A DNA stretch of 64,000 nucleotides, taken from positions 1 to 64,000 of the forward strand of contig JAVMKI010000069.1 of assembly GCA_031732755.1 (NCBI GenBank), given 5' to 3'. The notes under the pieces are model-generated. The model had not been told where the DNA came from, made no database searches, and saw nothing but the letters and a program-made list of their open reading frames with translations. Each line of letters starts with the position of its first letter. Position 1 is the stretch's first letter. Positions 25,970 through 34,455 of this stretch are shown here, in pieces. Both the position numbers and the translations under genes were made by a program. The stretch comes from Contendibacter sp031732755 (GTDB lineage: Bacteria > Pseudomonadota > Gammaproteobacteria > Competibacterales > Competibacteraceae).

Positions 25970-27301
25970 ATGCCACCCGACTTCCCCAGAATCTTCGGCG
26001 CGGTGCTGTTGGCCACGCTGGCGATGCTTTCGCTGCTGGTCGGGGTGGGCATCGGCCTGTTCGCCAACCCCTCGCGGCGGATCAACGCCATCATCATGGC
26101 CTTCGGCACCGGCGCCCTGATCCAGGCGCTGGCGCTGGAGCTGGCGTTCGAGGGGGCGGAGCGGCTGATCAAGGAAGAGCACCTGAGTGGCCTGGTCAGT
26201 TGGCTATGGGTGGCGGTGGGCTTCACCGCCGGTGGGATATTGTATTACCTGGGTGATCGCCGATTGGAACGATACGGCGCCGCTCTACGCCATCCCGCGC
26301 TCGCCAAGCTTTACCTATTGCGCCAGCGGCGGCAATGCTCGGCGCCGCTGCTGGCCCGGCTGGCGCAAGTGGACTTGTTACGCGCGTTGCCGCCCGAGGA
26401 TATGCAAGATGTGCTGTTGTGCATCCAGCCCATCCAATTCGCCGCCGGGGCCACCATCTTTCACCGAGGCGACACCGGTGACGCACTGTACTTGATCGTC
26501 TCCGGCCAAGTCGCTGTGCTCGCCAATGCCCATGCCGGCACAGTCGAATCCGCCCTGCTCGCCCGGCTGACCGAGGGGCAGTCGTTCGGCGAAATGGCCC
26601 TGTTGACCGGCGAACCCCGCACCGCCACGGTGACGGCCCTCACCGAGGTCGAACTGCTCAAGATCGCCAAGGAACATTTCGATGAACTGCTCGACCGCTC
26701 GCCTCGCCTGCGCCAGGCGGTCGAAATTCTGAGCTCGCAACGGATCTTGCAAAATGTGGCCACCCTGCGCGAGCCAGCCGACGCGGCGGACTGGGAAAAG
26801 CGGGCGCTGGCCAATATTCAGCGCCTGAGCCATCACGAGGAAGCGGCGCTGCTGGAAAAACACGCGGTGACCAGCGCGCCGTTGGCGCTGTTTCTCGGCG
26901 CGCTGCTCGATGGCATCCCCGAATCACTGGTGATCGGCTCCAGTTTCGCGGGGCTCGACTCGTTCCGTTTCACCTTCCTAGCGGCGGTGTTCTTGTCCAA
27001 CCTGCCGGAAGCCATCGGCAGCGCGGTGGGCATGCGGCGGGCGGGGTTCAGCATGAAACGCATCTTCACCCTGTGGGGACTGCTGGTACTGACCGGCGCG
27101 CTGGCGGCGGCGCTGGGCAATGCTTTCCTCGCCGACGCCCCGCCAACGCTGCTCACCCTGGTGGGGGCCATCGCTGGCGGTGGTATCCTAGCAATGGTGT
27201 CCTCGGTCATGATGCCCGAGGCCTATGAGGACGGTGGCCCAGCGGTCGGGCTGGCCACTATCGCCGGCTTTCTCGCCGCCTTTCTGTTCACCTTCGTGTA
27301 G
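25970..27301 (+). CDS. ZIP-like transporter with an internal cyclic-nucleotide-binding domain
   Basis: A 443-residue composite protein. Residues 1-95 hold three hydrophobic helices; 134-250 form a cyclic-nucleotide-binding domain with FHRGDTGDALYLIVSGQ and the phosphate cassette FGEMALLTGEPRTATV (206-221); 295-443 hold the remaining helices. The C-terminal part resembles ZIP metal transporters: DGIPES at 314-319 and SNLPEA at 343-348 sit where ZIPs have HNxPEG and HExPE, so the first helix keeps the Pro-Glu pair but has Asp for His. The cassette keeps Glu and Arg, so cAMP or cGMP binding is plausible. Whether it transports a metal, or is a regulated sensor, is open. Confidence 0.75.
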   Translation: MPPDFPRIFGAVLLATLAMLSLLVGVGIGLFANPSRRINAIIMAFGTGALIQALALELAFEGAERLIKEEHLSGLVSWLWVAVGFTAGGILYYLGDRRLERYGAALRHPALAKLYLLRQRRQCSAPLLARLAQVDLLRALPPEDMQDVLLCIQPIQFAAGATIFHRGDTGDALYLIVSGQVAVLANAHAGTVESALLARLTEGQSFGEMALLTGEPRTATVTALTEVELLKIAKEHFDELLDRSPRLRQAVEILSSQRILQNVATLREPADAADWEKRALANIQRLSHHEEAALLEKHAVTSAPLALFLGALLDGIPESLVIGSSFAGLDSFRFTFLAAVFLSNLPEAIGSAVGMRRAGFSMKRIFTLWGLLVLTGALAAALGNAFLADAPPTLLTLVGAIAGGGILAMVSSVMMPEAYEDGGPAVGLATIAGFLAAFLFTFV

Positions 27302-27308
27302 TCCAGCC

Positions 27309-28067
27309 TTGAGCTTTTGGAACCGCTATGCGCAGCAGTGGGGATTGTGGCGCTCGGTGCTGATGTACCATGGTGTCCCACTGCGCCGGCGTCAATTGAC
27401 CCGGTTTTACGCGACTTTCATTCAACCCGGCGATCTTTGCTTCGACATCGGCGCGCACGTTGGCAGCCGGCTGCGGGCGTGGTTGCCATTGGGCGCGCGG
27501 ATCGTGGCGGTGGAGCCGCAGCCGGCGTGCATGACGCTGCTGCGCCGCTGGTTCGGCCAGAACCCCCACATCACCTTGATCGCCCAGGCGGTCGGCGCCG
27601 CGCCCGGCGTCGCCGAACTGTGGGTCAGTCCGCGCACTCCCACGGTAAGCAGCCTGTCGCCAGCCTGGATCACGGCGGTGCGCCAGGAGCGCGGGTTCGC
27701 GGCGGTACGTTGGAACGAGCGCATTCCGGTCGCGGTCACGACCCTGGATGCGCTGATCGCGCGCCATGGCGTGCCCGCGTTCTGCAAAATTGACGTGGAG
27801 GGATACGAGTTGGAAGTTCTGAAAGGGTTGTCCCAGCCGATTCCCGCCTTGTCCTTTGAGTATCTACCGACCTGTCTGGACGCGGCGCGGGCCTGCGTGG
27901 CGCATCTGGCGGCGCTGGGACCCTACGAATTCAACGGATCGGTGGGTGAAGCGCAACGCTTGCGTTCTCCGGTCTGGCTCGATGCCGACGCTTGCCTGGC
28001 CTGGCTTGACACGCTCGCCGGGCTGGGCGATTCCGGCGACCTCTACGCCCGGTTGCGGACGGCATGA
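27309..28067 (+). CDS. FkbM-family methyltransferase
   Basis: A SAM-dependent methyltransferase of about 252 residues. GDLCFDIGAHVGSRLRAWL is the SAM-binding motif I, IVAVEPQPACMTLL motif II, and FCKIDVEGYELEVLKGL the FkbM motif near the C-terminal half. FkbM enzymes O-methylate sugars, lipids or polyketides. The start is uncertain: TTG at 27309, 8 nt after the previous stop, gives SFWNRYAQQWGLW as N-terminus, while ATG at 27363 would shorten it by 18 residues. Neither has a strong ribosome site. It overlaps the RibD-like gene by 4 nt, so the two are co-translated and may share a pathway. Confidence 0.8.
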   Translation: MSFWNRYAQQWGLWRSVLMYHGVPLRRRQLTRFYATFIQPGDLCFDIGAHVGSRLRAWLPLGARIVAVEPQPACMTLLRRWFGQNPHITLIAQAVGAAPGVAELWVSPRTPTVSSLSPAWITAVRQERGFAAVRWNERIPVAVTTLDALIARHGVPAFCKIDVEGYELEVLKGLSQPIPALSFEYLPTCLDAARACVAHLAALGPYEFNGSVGEAQRLRSPVWLDADACLAWLDTLAGLGDSGDLYARLRTA

Positions 28068-28960
28068 CTCCGCCCGCCCTGGCGTCCGATTCGGTCTGGT
28101 CATGGCTGCTGGCGCTGCGCCGCCATCTCCGAGAACTGCCCACCGTTCCACCACATCCTGGCCTGCGACTGAACCCGGACGGTCAGCCGACGGTGACGCT
28201 CGCCGCCGATCCCACCGCGCTGTTGACCATTGCCGCCGACGGGACTTGGACCTCCCAAATTCCGCTACCGCCCGCCACCGCGGAACTGCTGGATTTATAC
28301 CTGCCGCTGGCGCTGGCCCGCCCAGATCGGCCACTGACAGTAGCGCATCTTGGGCAAAGCCTGGACGGACGCATCGCCACCGTCAACGGAGCCTCCACCT
28401 ACGTGACTGGCCCCGAGAACCTGACCCATTTACATCGGATGCGCGCATTGTGCGACGCCATCGTGGTCGGCGCGGGCACGGTGGAATGCGACGATCCGCA
28501 ACTGACGACGCGGCGGGTTGCCGGTCCGCATCCGGTGCGAGTCGTTCTCGATCCCCGTCGCCGGCTGGCCGCCGACCATGGGCTGTTCCACGACCGGGCC
28601 GCGCCGACGCTGCTGGTTTGCGCCGAGGAACGGGCCGATTGGCCCGCGCCCGGCCATGCGGAACTCATCGGCGTACCGGCGCAAGGTTCCGGGCTGAACT
28701 TGCGGGCGTTGGTACAGCGGTTGCGCGCGCGTGGACTGTTCGGGATTTTCATCGAGGGTGGTGGTTTGACCGTGTCGATCTTTCTGGAACAGGGCTTGTT
28801 GGACCGGCTGCAAATCACCATCGCGCCGCTGATCATCGGCTCCGGTCGGCCCGGCGTCACGCTGCCGACCATCACGGATTTGTCCCAGAGCTTGCGTCCC
28901 CGCTACCGCCGCCATGTCATGGGCGAGGACGTGCTGTTCGATTGCCAGTTACGGGAATGA
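28064..28960 (+). CDS. RibD C-terminal domain reductase-like protein
   Basis: A 298-residue protein. Residues 1-88 form an N-terminal extension I cannot assign; 90-298 are a RibD-C/dihydrofolate-reductase-like domain with LGQSLDGRIA (96-105), VVGAGTVECDDPQLTTR (135-150) and FIEGGGLTVSIFLEQGL. In riboflavin synthesis this domain reduces the pyrimidine ribose intermediate with NADPH. There is no deaminase domain and no other rib gene here, so a role in a pteridine-type side pathway is more likely than riboflavin supply; that is inference. It starts at an ATGA overlap with the FkbM gene and faces the convergent methyltransferase-glycosyltransferase-PTPS operon. Confidence 0.82.
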   Translation: MTPPALASDSVWSWLLALRRHLRELPTVPPHPGLRLNPDGQPTVTLAADPTALLTIAADGTWTSQIPLPPATAELLDLYLPLALARPDRPLTVAHLGQSLDGRIATVNGASTYVTGPENLTHLHRMRALCDAIVVGAGTVECDDPQLTTRRVAGPHPVRVVLDPRRRLAADHGLFHDRAAPTLLVCAEERADWPAPGHAELIGVPAQGSGLNLRALVQRLRARGLFGIFIEGGGLTVSIFLEQGLLDRLQITIAPLIIGSGRPGVTLPTITDLSQSLRPRYRRHVMGEDVLFDCQLRE

Positions 28961-29078
28961 AAATCGGGCAAAGTCCGTCAAACCTTGGCGAGGAAACCGC
29001 ATGGCGGGGTCACGGGCGTATCGTCCCCACCGATCGGCGCAACTTCCAGGCCCGCCGCTGGAAAAGCCATCAGCCGTT

Positions 29079-29915
29079 TCACCAGTTGTCGGCAGGATGA
29101 TCATCCCGCCACGCAAACAAATCCCAATGCCCGACTCGCAAGCGCGATTCACCCCGATCAATCCAATGGCGACGTTGCGCCAGCCAATCCACCCAATCCT
29201 CCTCCGCGGGCGCGATTTGCCGGGCGGCTTCCACACAGCCCTCCAGTAACGTCCTCTGCATTTCAGCCTGTTTCGGTTCCAGCACCCAGGGACTGGGTCG
29301 CAACATCACCCAATAACCCACCTTCCGCAGCAGAATCGCCAACGTGGCGGCGGCATCGGGACCGAGCGCCGGGCCAAATCCCTTGTCGGTGCGCTGATGA
29401 CGATTCACCCGTTCGCGCACCGACTCGTCGCCGGCCAGCGCCGGTTCCCAGACGATGGAACCGTCATAACTCAGGGCCATGAACACCGCCGCCCGCGCAT
29501 CGCGACAACGCTGGGCCAACTGCTCCAACCAATCCGCCGAGACCAGATCGAGCAGAGCGGACGCCGTTACCAGGTGCACGCCGCGACAATCCAACCGCTC
29601 CCAGTCATGGACCAGATCGAGCCGACGCCAGTCCAGCATTGGATTCATTCCCCGTTCCGCCACCCACGGACCGCTCAGTTCCTCGCCCCGCGCCAGCAAC
29701 GCCGGATCGTGATCCACCAACCGCCAGTGCTGCTCGCCACCGAGCACCGGCGCCAGAAACCGGAAGTTGGCGCCTGTACCGCTGGCCAAATCCAGCACGG
29801 TCAGCGTTTCCCTCCCCCGCCGCCAGGTCAGCAATTCGGCGGTCAATTCCACATTGCGCGCCATCGCGTCCACCGGTTCGCGGCGCGCCAGCCAATCGGC
29901 GGAAAATCCGCTCAT
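29079..29915 (-). CDS. Class I SAM-dependent methyltransferase
   Basis: A 278-residue methyltransferase. LTVLDLASGTGANFRFLAP (about residues 38-56) is the SAM-binding glycine loop, WRLVDHDPALLARG the acidic strand-2 motif, and LVTASALLDLVSADWL the post-motif region. The substrate cannot be read from sequence. The ATG at 29915 overlaps the stop of the glycosyltransferase gene by 4 nt, and that gene in turn overlaps the PTPS gene by 4 nt, so this is the third gene of a translationally coupled operon. Modification of a glycosylated pteridine is my working idea, without direct proof. Confidence 0.82.
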   Translation of the reverse strand: MSGFSADWLARREPVDAMARNVELTAELLTWRRGRETLTVLDLASGTGANFRFLAPVLGGEQHWRLVDHDPALLARGEELSGPWVAERGMNPMLDWRRLDLVHDWERLDCRGVHLVTASALLDLVSADWLEQLAQRCRDARAAVFMALSYDGSIVWEPALAGDESVRERVNRHQRTDKGFGPALGPDAAATLAILLRKVGYWVMLRPSPWVLEPKQAEMQRTLLEGCVEAARQIAPAEEDWVDWLAQRRHWIDRGESRLRVGHWDLFAWRDDHPADNW

Positions 29916-30961
29916 GCTGGAATAGCCTCCAGCGCGGCGGCGAACCGGGCGCACGTCGTCGACCAGTCCGGCAATGCGTGTCGGGCCGCTCGCGCCCCCG
30001 CCGCCAACCGCTCGCGCAAACCCGATTCCGTCATGACGCGCGCCAGCGCCTCGGCCAATGCCACCTCGTCACCAGGCGGAACCAGTAAGCCCGCGTCCAC
30101 CGGCACGGTATCGGGAATCGCGCCAGCGGTCGTGCTGACCATCGGCAAACCGCGCGCCAGCGCCTCGGCCAGCGCCATACCATAACCCTCGTGATACGAC
30201 GGCAACACGAACAAATCCGCCCGCTGGTACGCGACCGCCAAAGCCGCTGCTTCCAATTGCCCCAGAAACTCGATGCGCCCGGCCAGTCCCCGTTCCGCCG
30301 TCAGGGCTCGCAAGTTCGCGGCGGTCATGGGATCAAGGTCGAGGCTACCCGCGCACCGCAACCGCCACGGCAGCGATGCCAACCGCGCCAGCGCCCGGAA
30401 CAGCACGGCGTGGCCCTTGCGCGGCGTCAGCGACGCCACGCACAGCAACGCCCATGTCTCCCCGCCCGATCCCACGGCCAGCGGCGCGGGGTCCGTTCCT
30501 GGCAACACCACCGCGCACTGTTCCGGCGCGATGGCGTAATCGGCCAACGCGCGCGCGGTGCTGGGACTGGTGACGATCACTCCTTGAACCTGTTGCAGCG
30601 CCGCGCGCTCGCTGGCGTACAAGCACTGACGCGTGGCGTCATCCCATCCGGTTTCCAGCGCCAGCGGATGGTGCACCAGCGCTACCAGTCGCAAGCGATT
30701 CCGGTGGACGGTGGCAGCCTCGGGCAGCGCGCCCAGCGCCAACCCGTCCACCACGACCAGCGCCCGTTCCGGCAGCGCGGCCAAGACCGTGTCGGCCTCG
30801 GCCAGCGCCGCCGGAGTAGGCAACGGAAAACTGGCGTCGAGACGATGCAGGTCTACTTGCCAACCCAGCGCCGCCAGCCCCGCCATGATCCGGCGGTCGT
30901 AGAGATAGCCGCCGGTGCGAGTCTCCAGATCACCGGGAATCAGAAAATGCACGGAATTCAC
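29912..30961 (-). CDS. Glycosyltransferase family 4 protein
   Basis: A 349-residue GT-B glycosyltransferase of the GT4 type. The C-terminal half holds LLCVASLTPRKGHAVLFRAL, RIEFLGQLEAAALAVAYQRADLFVLPS and the EGYGMALAEALARGLPMV nucleotide-sugar motif (E-x7-E). The N-terminal half starts FLIPGDLETRTGGYLYDRRI, a typical acceptor-domain start. Translation begins at GTG in a GTGA overlap with the PTPS gene. Donor and acceptor are unknown. The neighbours (PTPS, RibD-C, methyltransferase) point to a small-molecule acceptor and not to LPS or polysaccharide. Confidence 0.85.
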   Translation of the reverse strand: MNSVHFLIPGDLETRTGGYLYDRRIMAGLAALGWQVDLHRLDASFPLPTPAALAEADTVLAALPERALVVVDGLALGALPEAATVHRNRLRLVALVHHPLALETGWDDATRQCLYASERAALQQVQGVIVTSPSTARALADYAIAPEQCAVVLPGTDPAPLAVGSGGETWALLCVASLTPRKGHAVLFRALARLASLPWRLRCAGSLDLDPMTAANLRALTAERGLAGRIEFLGQLEAAALAVAYQRADLFVLPSYHEGYGMALAEALARGLPMVSTTAGAIPDTVPVDAGLLVPPGDEVALAEALARVMTESGLRERLAAGARAARHALPDWSTTCARFAAALEAIPA

Positions 30962-31359
30962 GGCAGCGGCCCCTCATAGGCGGCCCAAGCGACATGGGAT
31001 TCGCGCAGGGTAACGCGCATCGCACTCAAACCGGCGGCGTGCGCCCCCAGTTGACCGTCCTCGATGCGAACGGCGATGTGATTGAAAATGGCCTGGGCCA
31101 GGAATTCGGTGGTGGTGTTATGGCCCGCGAATTCCGCGACATCGTCCAGATTGCGGTAATTCCATTCGTTCAACACCTCCCGCAGACACGCGCCGGCCTT
31201 GTCGATGTCCACCACCATCCCATCGGGGTCCAGATCGGGACGACGCAACTCCAAATCAACGACATAGGTCGCGCCGTGCAGGCGCTGGGCGGGGCCGAAA
31301 GCCTCGCCCCGGAAGCGGTGAGCAATCATGAAATGGTCACGGACGCAAACAGTGTACAT
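30958..31359 (-). CDS. Divergent 6-pyruvoyltetrahydropterin synthase/QueD-like protein
   Basis: A 133-residue protein with the T-fold of PTPS/QueD. H14 (in FMIAHRF) and H28 match two zinc ligands, but the third ligand of the usual HGH is A30 (LHGATY) and the catalytic Cys four residues before the first HGH His is A24. The later TTTEFLA and RESHVAW segments keep the conserved Glu residues. Canonical dihydroneopterin-triphosphate chemistry is thus doubtful; a related aldolase- or isomerase-type step on a pterin is possible. It is the first gene of the operon with the glycosyltransferase and methyltransferase and is divergent from argA. Confidence 0.8.
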   Translation of the reverse strand: MYTVCVRDHFMIAHRFRGEAFGPAQRLHGATYVVDLELRRPDLDPDGMVVDIDKAGACLREVLNEWNYRNLDDVAEFAGHNTTTEFLAQAIFNHIAVRIEDGQLGAHAAGLSAMRVTLRESHVAWAAYEGPLP

Positions 31360-31499
31360 GGCTGAACCTTGGGTTACGGGAAGACCGGGCGGGTGATTAC
31401 AGCTTTGACCGCATATGGTATTAGACTAGCGCGCCGGAACACCCGGTTATTTTTCTTCCGCTAACTCGTCCCGTCGGGCATTTTCCTCTCAACCCCGCT

Positions 31500-32810
31500 A
31501 TGAATTCCGAAACTTTCGTGCACTGGTTTCGCCAGGCCGGCCCTTATGTCAACGCCCATCGCAATCGGACCTTCGTCGTTCAGTTCAGCGGCGCCGCCGT
31601 GGAAGCCGAAACCTTCCCCAGCCTAATGGACGACCTCGCCTTGCTGCACAGCCTGGGCATTCGCTTGGTGCTGACGCACGGCGCGCGGCCCCAAATCGAA
31701 CAACGGTTGCGCGAAGCCGGACGCGAGTGGCGTTACGTCAATGGCCTGCGGCTCACCGAGACCGAAGACTTGCGCTATGTCAAGCAAGCCATCGGTCGGG
31801 CGCGAATTCGCATCGAAGCGCGGCTCTCCATGGGGCTAGCCAACGCACCGCTGCACGGCGCCCGTCCGCGGGTCGCCTCGGGCAACCTGGTCACCGCCCG
31901 ACCGCTGGGGGTGCGCGATGGGGTGGATTATGGTTTCACTGGCGAAGTGCGCCGGATCGACGACCGCGCCATCCGCTTGTGGCTGGAGCAAGACGCCATC
32001 GTGCTGCTGTCGCCGCTGGGTTACTCGCCAACGGGGGAAATCTTCAACCTGAGCGCCGAGGAGGTGGCCGCCGCCGCCGCTCGCGCGCTGCGCGCCGACA
32101 AACTGCTCATTCTGAGCGAGAATCTGGAATTGCGCGCCCCCACCGGAGGGCCAATCCGCGAACTCAGTCCCAGTGACGCCGAACGGCGACTGATCGAGTC
32201 GCCCGCTCTGAACGAGGAAACCGCTCACCATCTACGACTGGCGCTGCGGGCCTGCCAAGCCGGCGTGCGGCGGGTGCATCTGCTCGACCGACAGATGGAT
32301 GGGGCGTTGCCGCTGGAACTGTTCACTCGCGACGGCGTCGGCGTCATGATCACCGCCGACATCTACGAAGGACTGCGCCCCGCCACCATCGACGATGTGG
32401 GCGGACTGTTGGAACTGATCCAACCGTTGGAGGAAGAAGGCACGCTGGTGCGGCGTTCGCGGCAGCGGCTGGAAATGGAAATCGACCGCTTCTCCGTACT
32501 GGAGCGCGATGGCGCCATCATCGGTTGCGCCGCGCTGTATCCCTTCGCCGAGGAGCGGCTGGGCGAACTGGCCTGCGTCGCGGTGCATCCCGCCTACCGC
32601 AACAGCGGTCGAGCCGGGATTCTACTGCGCGGCATCGAGCGCCAGGCCCACGCCCAAGGTTTGTCAACGCTGTTCGTGCTGACGACTCGCACCGCTCACT
32701 GGTTCCGCGAACATGGCTTCGAACCCGCCGAGGTCGCCGACCTCCCCATGGGCAAGCAGGCGTTGTACAACTGGCAACGGCGCTCGAAAGTGTTCGTCAA
32801 AACCCTGTAA
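31500..32810 (+). CDS. argA: N-acetylglutamate synthase
   Basis: First enzyme of arginine synthesis, acetylating glutamate with acetyl-CoA. The 436-residue protein has the two-domain ArgA layout: an N-terminal amino-acid-kinase fold (residues about 1-290, with FVVQFSGAAVE and LVLTHGARPQIEQRL) used for arginine feedback, and a C-terminal GNAT acetyltransferase domain (about 295-436, with ELACVAVHPAYRNSGRAGILL and WFREHGFEP). The start gives MNSETFVHWFRQAGPYVNAHRNR, the usual family N-terminus. No strong ribosome site or ARG box is apparent. The next gene, cpdA, follows after 36 nt. Confidence 0.95.
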   Translation: MNSETFVHWFRQAGPYVNAHRNRTFVVQFSGAAVEAETFPSLMDDLALLHSLGIRLVLTHGARPQIEQRLREAGREWRYVNGLRLTETEDLRYVKQAIGRARIRIEARLSMGLANAPLHGARPRVASGNLVTARPLGVRDGVDYGFTGEVRRIDDRAIRLWLEQDAIVLLSPLGYSPTGEIFNLSAEEVAAAAARALRADKLLILSENLELRAPTGGPIRELSPSDAERRLIESPALNEETAHHLRLALRACQAGVRRVHLLDRQMDGALPLELFTRDGVGVMITADIYEGLRPATIDDVGGLLELIQPLEEEGTLVRRSRQRLEMEIDRFSVLERDGAIIGCAALYPFAEERLGELACVAVHPAYRNSGRAGILLRGIERQAHAQGLSTLFVLTTRTAHWFREHGFEPAEVADLPMGKQALYNWQRRSKVFVKTL

Positions 32811-32846
32811 GCTGTTCCCCTCATCCCTTACCGAGGACTCCACGTT

Positions 32847-33650
32847 ATGCCAACCGCCGCCGTCCCAATCCGGGTCGTTCAGATCACCGACCTCCATCTT
32901 AAAACCCAGCCCGGCAGCCGCCTGTGGGGCGCGGACGTGGACGGTGGTCTGAACGCGGTGCTGGCGCACATCCAGGCGCGCGATCCCGCGCCCGATTTCA
33001 TCCTCGCGACCGGCGATCTGGTCGGCGACGAACCAGCGGCCTACGACCGCCTGATCGCCCTGCTGGAACCCTTGGCCCTGCCGGTCTACTGTCTGCCGGG
33101 CAATCACGACTTTCCCGCGATCATGAGCCGAACCTTGCGCGACAGCATGGTGCAATGGAAGCGTTACTTCGTCGCCGGTGACTGGCAGTTCGTGCTGCTC
33201 GATTCCAGCTTCCCCGGCACGCCCGACGGCCACCTGGCCTCGGGCGAACTGGCGCTGCTGGATACCGTGCTGGCGACGGACTCCGCGCGGCATACCTTGG
33301 TCTGCCTGCACCACAATCCATTACCCGTCGGCACGGCCTGGCTCGACACCATGACGGTGAGCAACGGCGCGGCGTTGTTCACCGTGCTGGAGCGTTACTC
33401 GCAGGTTCGGGCGGTGGTGTGGGGACATATCCACGGCGAATTCACCGCCCAGCGCGGTTCCATGCGCCTGCTGGCCGCCCCCGCCACGTCGGTGCAATTC
33501 AAACCCGACGCCCCGGAGCCGCAAGTGGATTCGCTGCCGCCGGGTTATCGCTGGTTTGAGTTGTATCCCGATGGAACGCTGGAAACCGGCGTGGAGCGGG
33601 TCCGAGCGCCGGCGCGTCCGCACGGTCTGACCCGACGGGTTCCGGCCTGA
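32847..33650 (+). CDS. cpdA: 3',5'-cyclic-AMP phosphodiesterase
   Basis: A 267-residue calcineurin-like metallophosphoesterase. Metal-binding motifs are in order: ITDLHLK, ATGDLVGDEPAAYDRL, LPGNHDFPAIM, CLHHNPLPVGTAWLD and VWGHIHGEF. The CpdA-specific layout (short 260-residue protein, RGSMRLLAAPATSVQFKP near the end) supports cAMP hydrolysis. GAGGA precedes the ATG. In many gammaproteobacteria cpdA sits with a NUDIX and DUF1249 gene; here a NUDIX gene is 0.8 kb away on the other strand. It could set cAMP levels relevant to the CNB-domain transporter upstream and to Pil-Chp signalling, which is inference. Confidence 0.9.
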   Translation: MPTAAVPIRVVQITDLHLKTQPGSRLWGADVDGGLNAVLAHIQARDPAPDFILATGDLVGDEPAAYDRLIALLEPLALPVYCLPGNHDFPAIMSRTLRDSMVQWKRYFVAGDWQFVLLDSSFPGTPDGHLASGELALLDTVLATDSARHTLVCLHHNPLPVGTAWLDTMTVSNGAALFTVLERYSQVRAVVWGHIHGEFTAQRGSMRLLAAPATSVQFKPDAPEPQVDSLPPGYRWFELYPDGTLETGVERVRAPARPHGLTRRVPA

Positions 33651-33661
33651 TCACCCTTCCG

Positions 33662-34234
33662 ATGGAGCTGAATGGCATGAACCTGAAAGACGATTTGGTC
33701 CGACATTACCACTGGCTGCGTCAGTATGGCCTCAACGATTCCCACAGCGGCAACGCCTCGGTGCGGGACGACGACGCCCTCTGGATCACGCCCACCGGCT
33801 GTTGCGCCGACACGCTCAGCAGTGGCGATCTCGTCGAGTGCCACCTCGATGGCATGGTCGGCAAGGGCGCTTCGATGGACGCCCGCCTGCATCTGGCGGT
33901 GTACCAGGCCAATCCCGAGGTTCGCGCCCTGCTGCACAGCCATGGCCCCTACTCGGTGGCGATGACCATGGATAACGAGGAGTTCTTCCCCGCCGATTTC
34001 GAGGGACAGTTGTATTTCAGTCGGGTGCCGGTGCTGACGATTCCCTACGATCAATACGCGACCCGCTCGCCGCGCCTGGTCGCCGAAATCCTGGCGGACT
34101 ATCCCATCGCCGTGGTGCGTGGCCATGGCGTCTATGCCTGCGCCGACAGCCTCAACCTTGCCTACAAATGGACCTGTTCGCTGGAACTGTCGGCCAAAAC
34201 CGCCTTCATCGCCCAGCAGGCGGGCAAAATCTGA
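33662..34234 (+). CDS. Class II aldolase/adducin family protein
   Basis: A 190-residue zinc-dependent aldolase-fold protein. SHSGNASVRDDDALWITPTG (about residues 27-46) forms the phosphate/substrate loop, HSHGPYSVAMT (92-103) supplies two zinc His, and VVRGHGVYACADSL a third. The family includes fuculose and ribulose phosphate aldolases, methylthioribulose dehydratases and many unassigned members. No kinase or isomerase gene of a sugar pathway is adjacent, so the substrate is unknown. A second ATG at 33677 is possible as start. It is followed 5 nt later by a small gene. Confidence 0.8.
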   Translation: MELNGMNLKDDLVRHYHWLRQYGLNDSHSGNASVRDDDALWITPTGCCADTLSSGDLVECHLDGMVGKGASMDARLHLAVYQANPEVRALLHSHGPYSVAMTMDNEEFFPADFEGQLYFSRVPVLTIPYDQYATRSPRLVAEILADYPIAVVRGHGVYACADSLNLAYKWTCSLELSAKTAFIAQQAGKI

Positions 34235-34239
34235 CGGCG

Positions 34240-34455
34240 ATGCTCAAACCGCTCCTCCCCGAAGGCGAGGCGCTGCGCCACGCCTTCCAGTGGCTCGCCG
34301 AACAGGGACATTGCACGTCGAAAACGGTCGAGCAGGCCAGCCTGCGCTTTGACCTGACACCGCGCGACGAGGAATTTCTGTTACGACAGTTCGTCCACCA
34401 CCAGGGCGCGACCAGCGCCGCGCCAAATTCAGGGCGACCGGGAATCGCCCGTTAG
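34240..34455 (+). CDS. Small hypothetical protein, 71 aa
   Basis: MLKPLLPEGEALRHAFQWL begins a 71-residue product that I do not recognise as a named family. It looks like a short winged-helix or three-helix protein (KTVEQASLRFDLTPRDEEFLLRQF) with a disordered end. Support for a real gene: it starts 5 nt after the aldolase stop, uses typical codons and shows a plausible globular sequence. Its 3' end overlaps the 3' end of the convergent NUDIX gene by 27 nt. Confidence 0.6.
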   Translation: MLKPLLPEGEALRHAFQWLAEQGHCTSKTVEQASLRFDLTPRDEEFLLRQFVHHQGATSAAPNSGRPGIAR

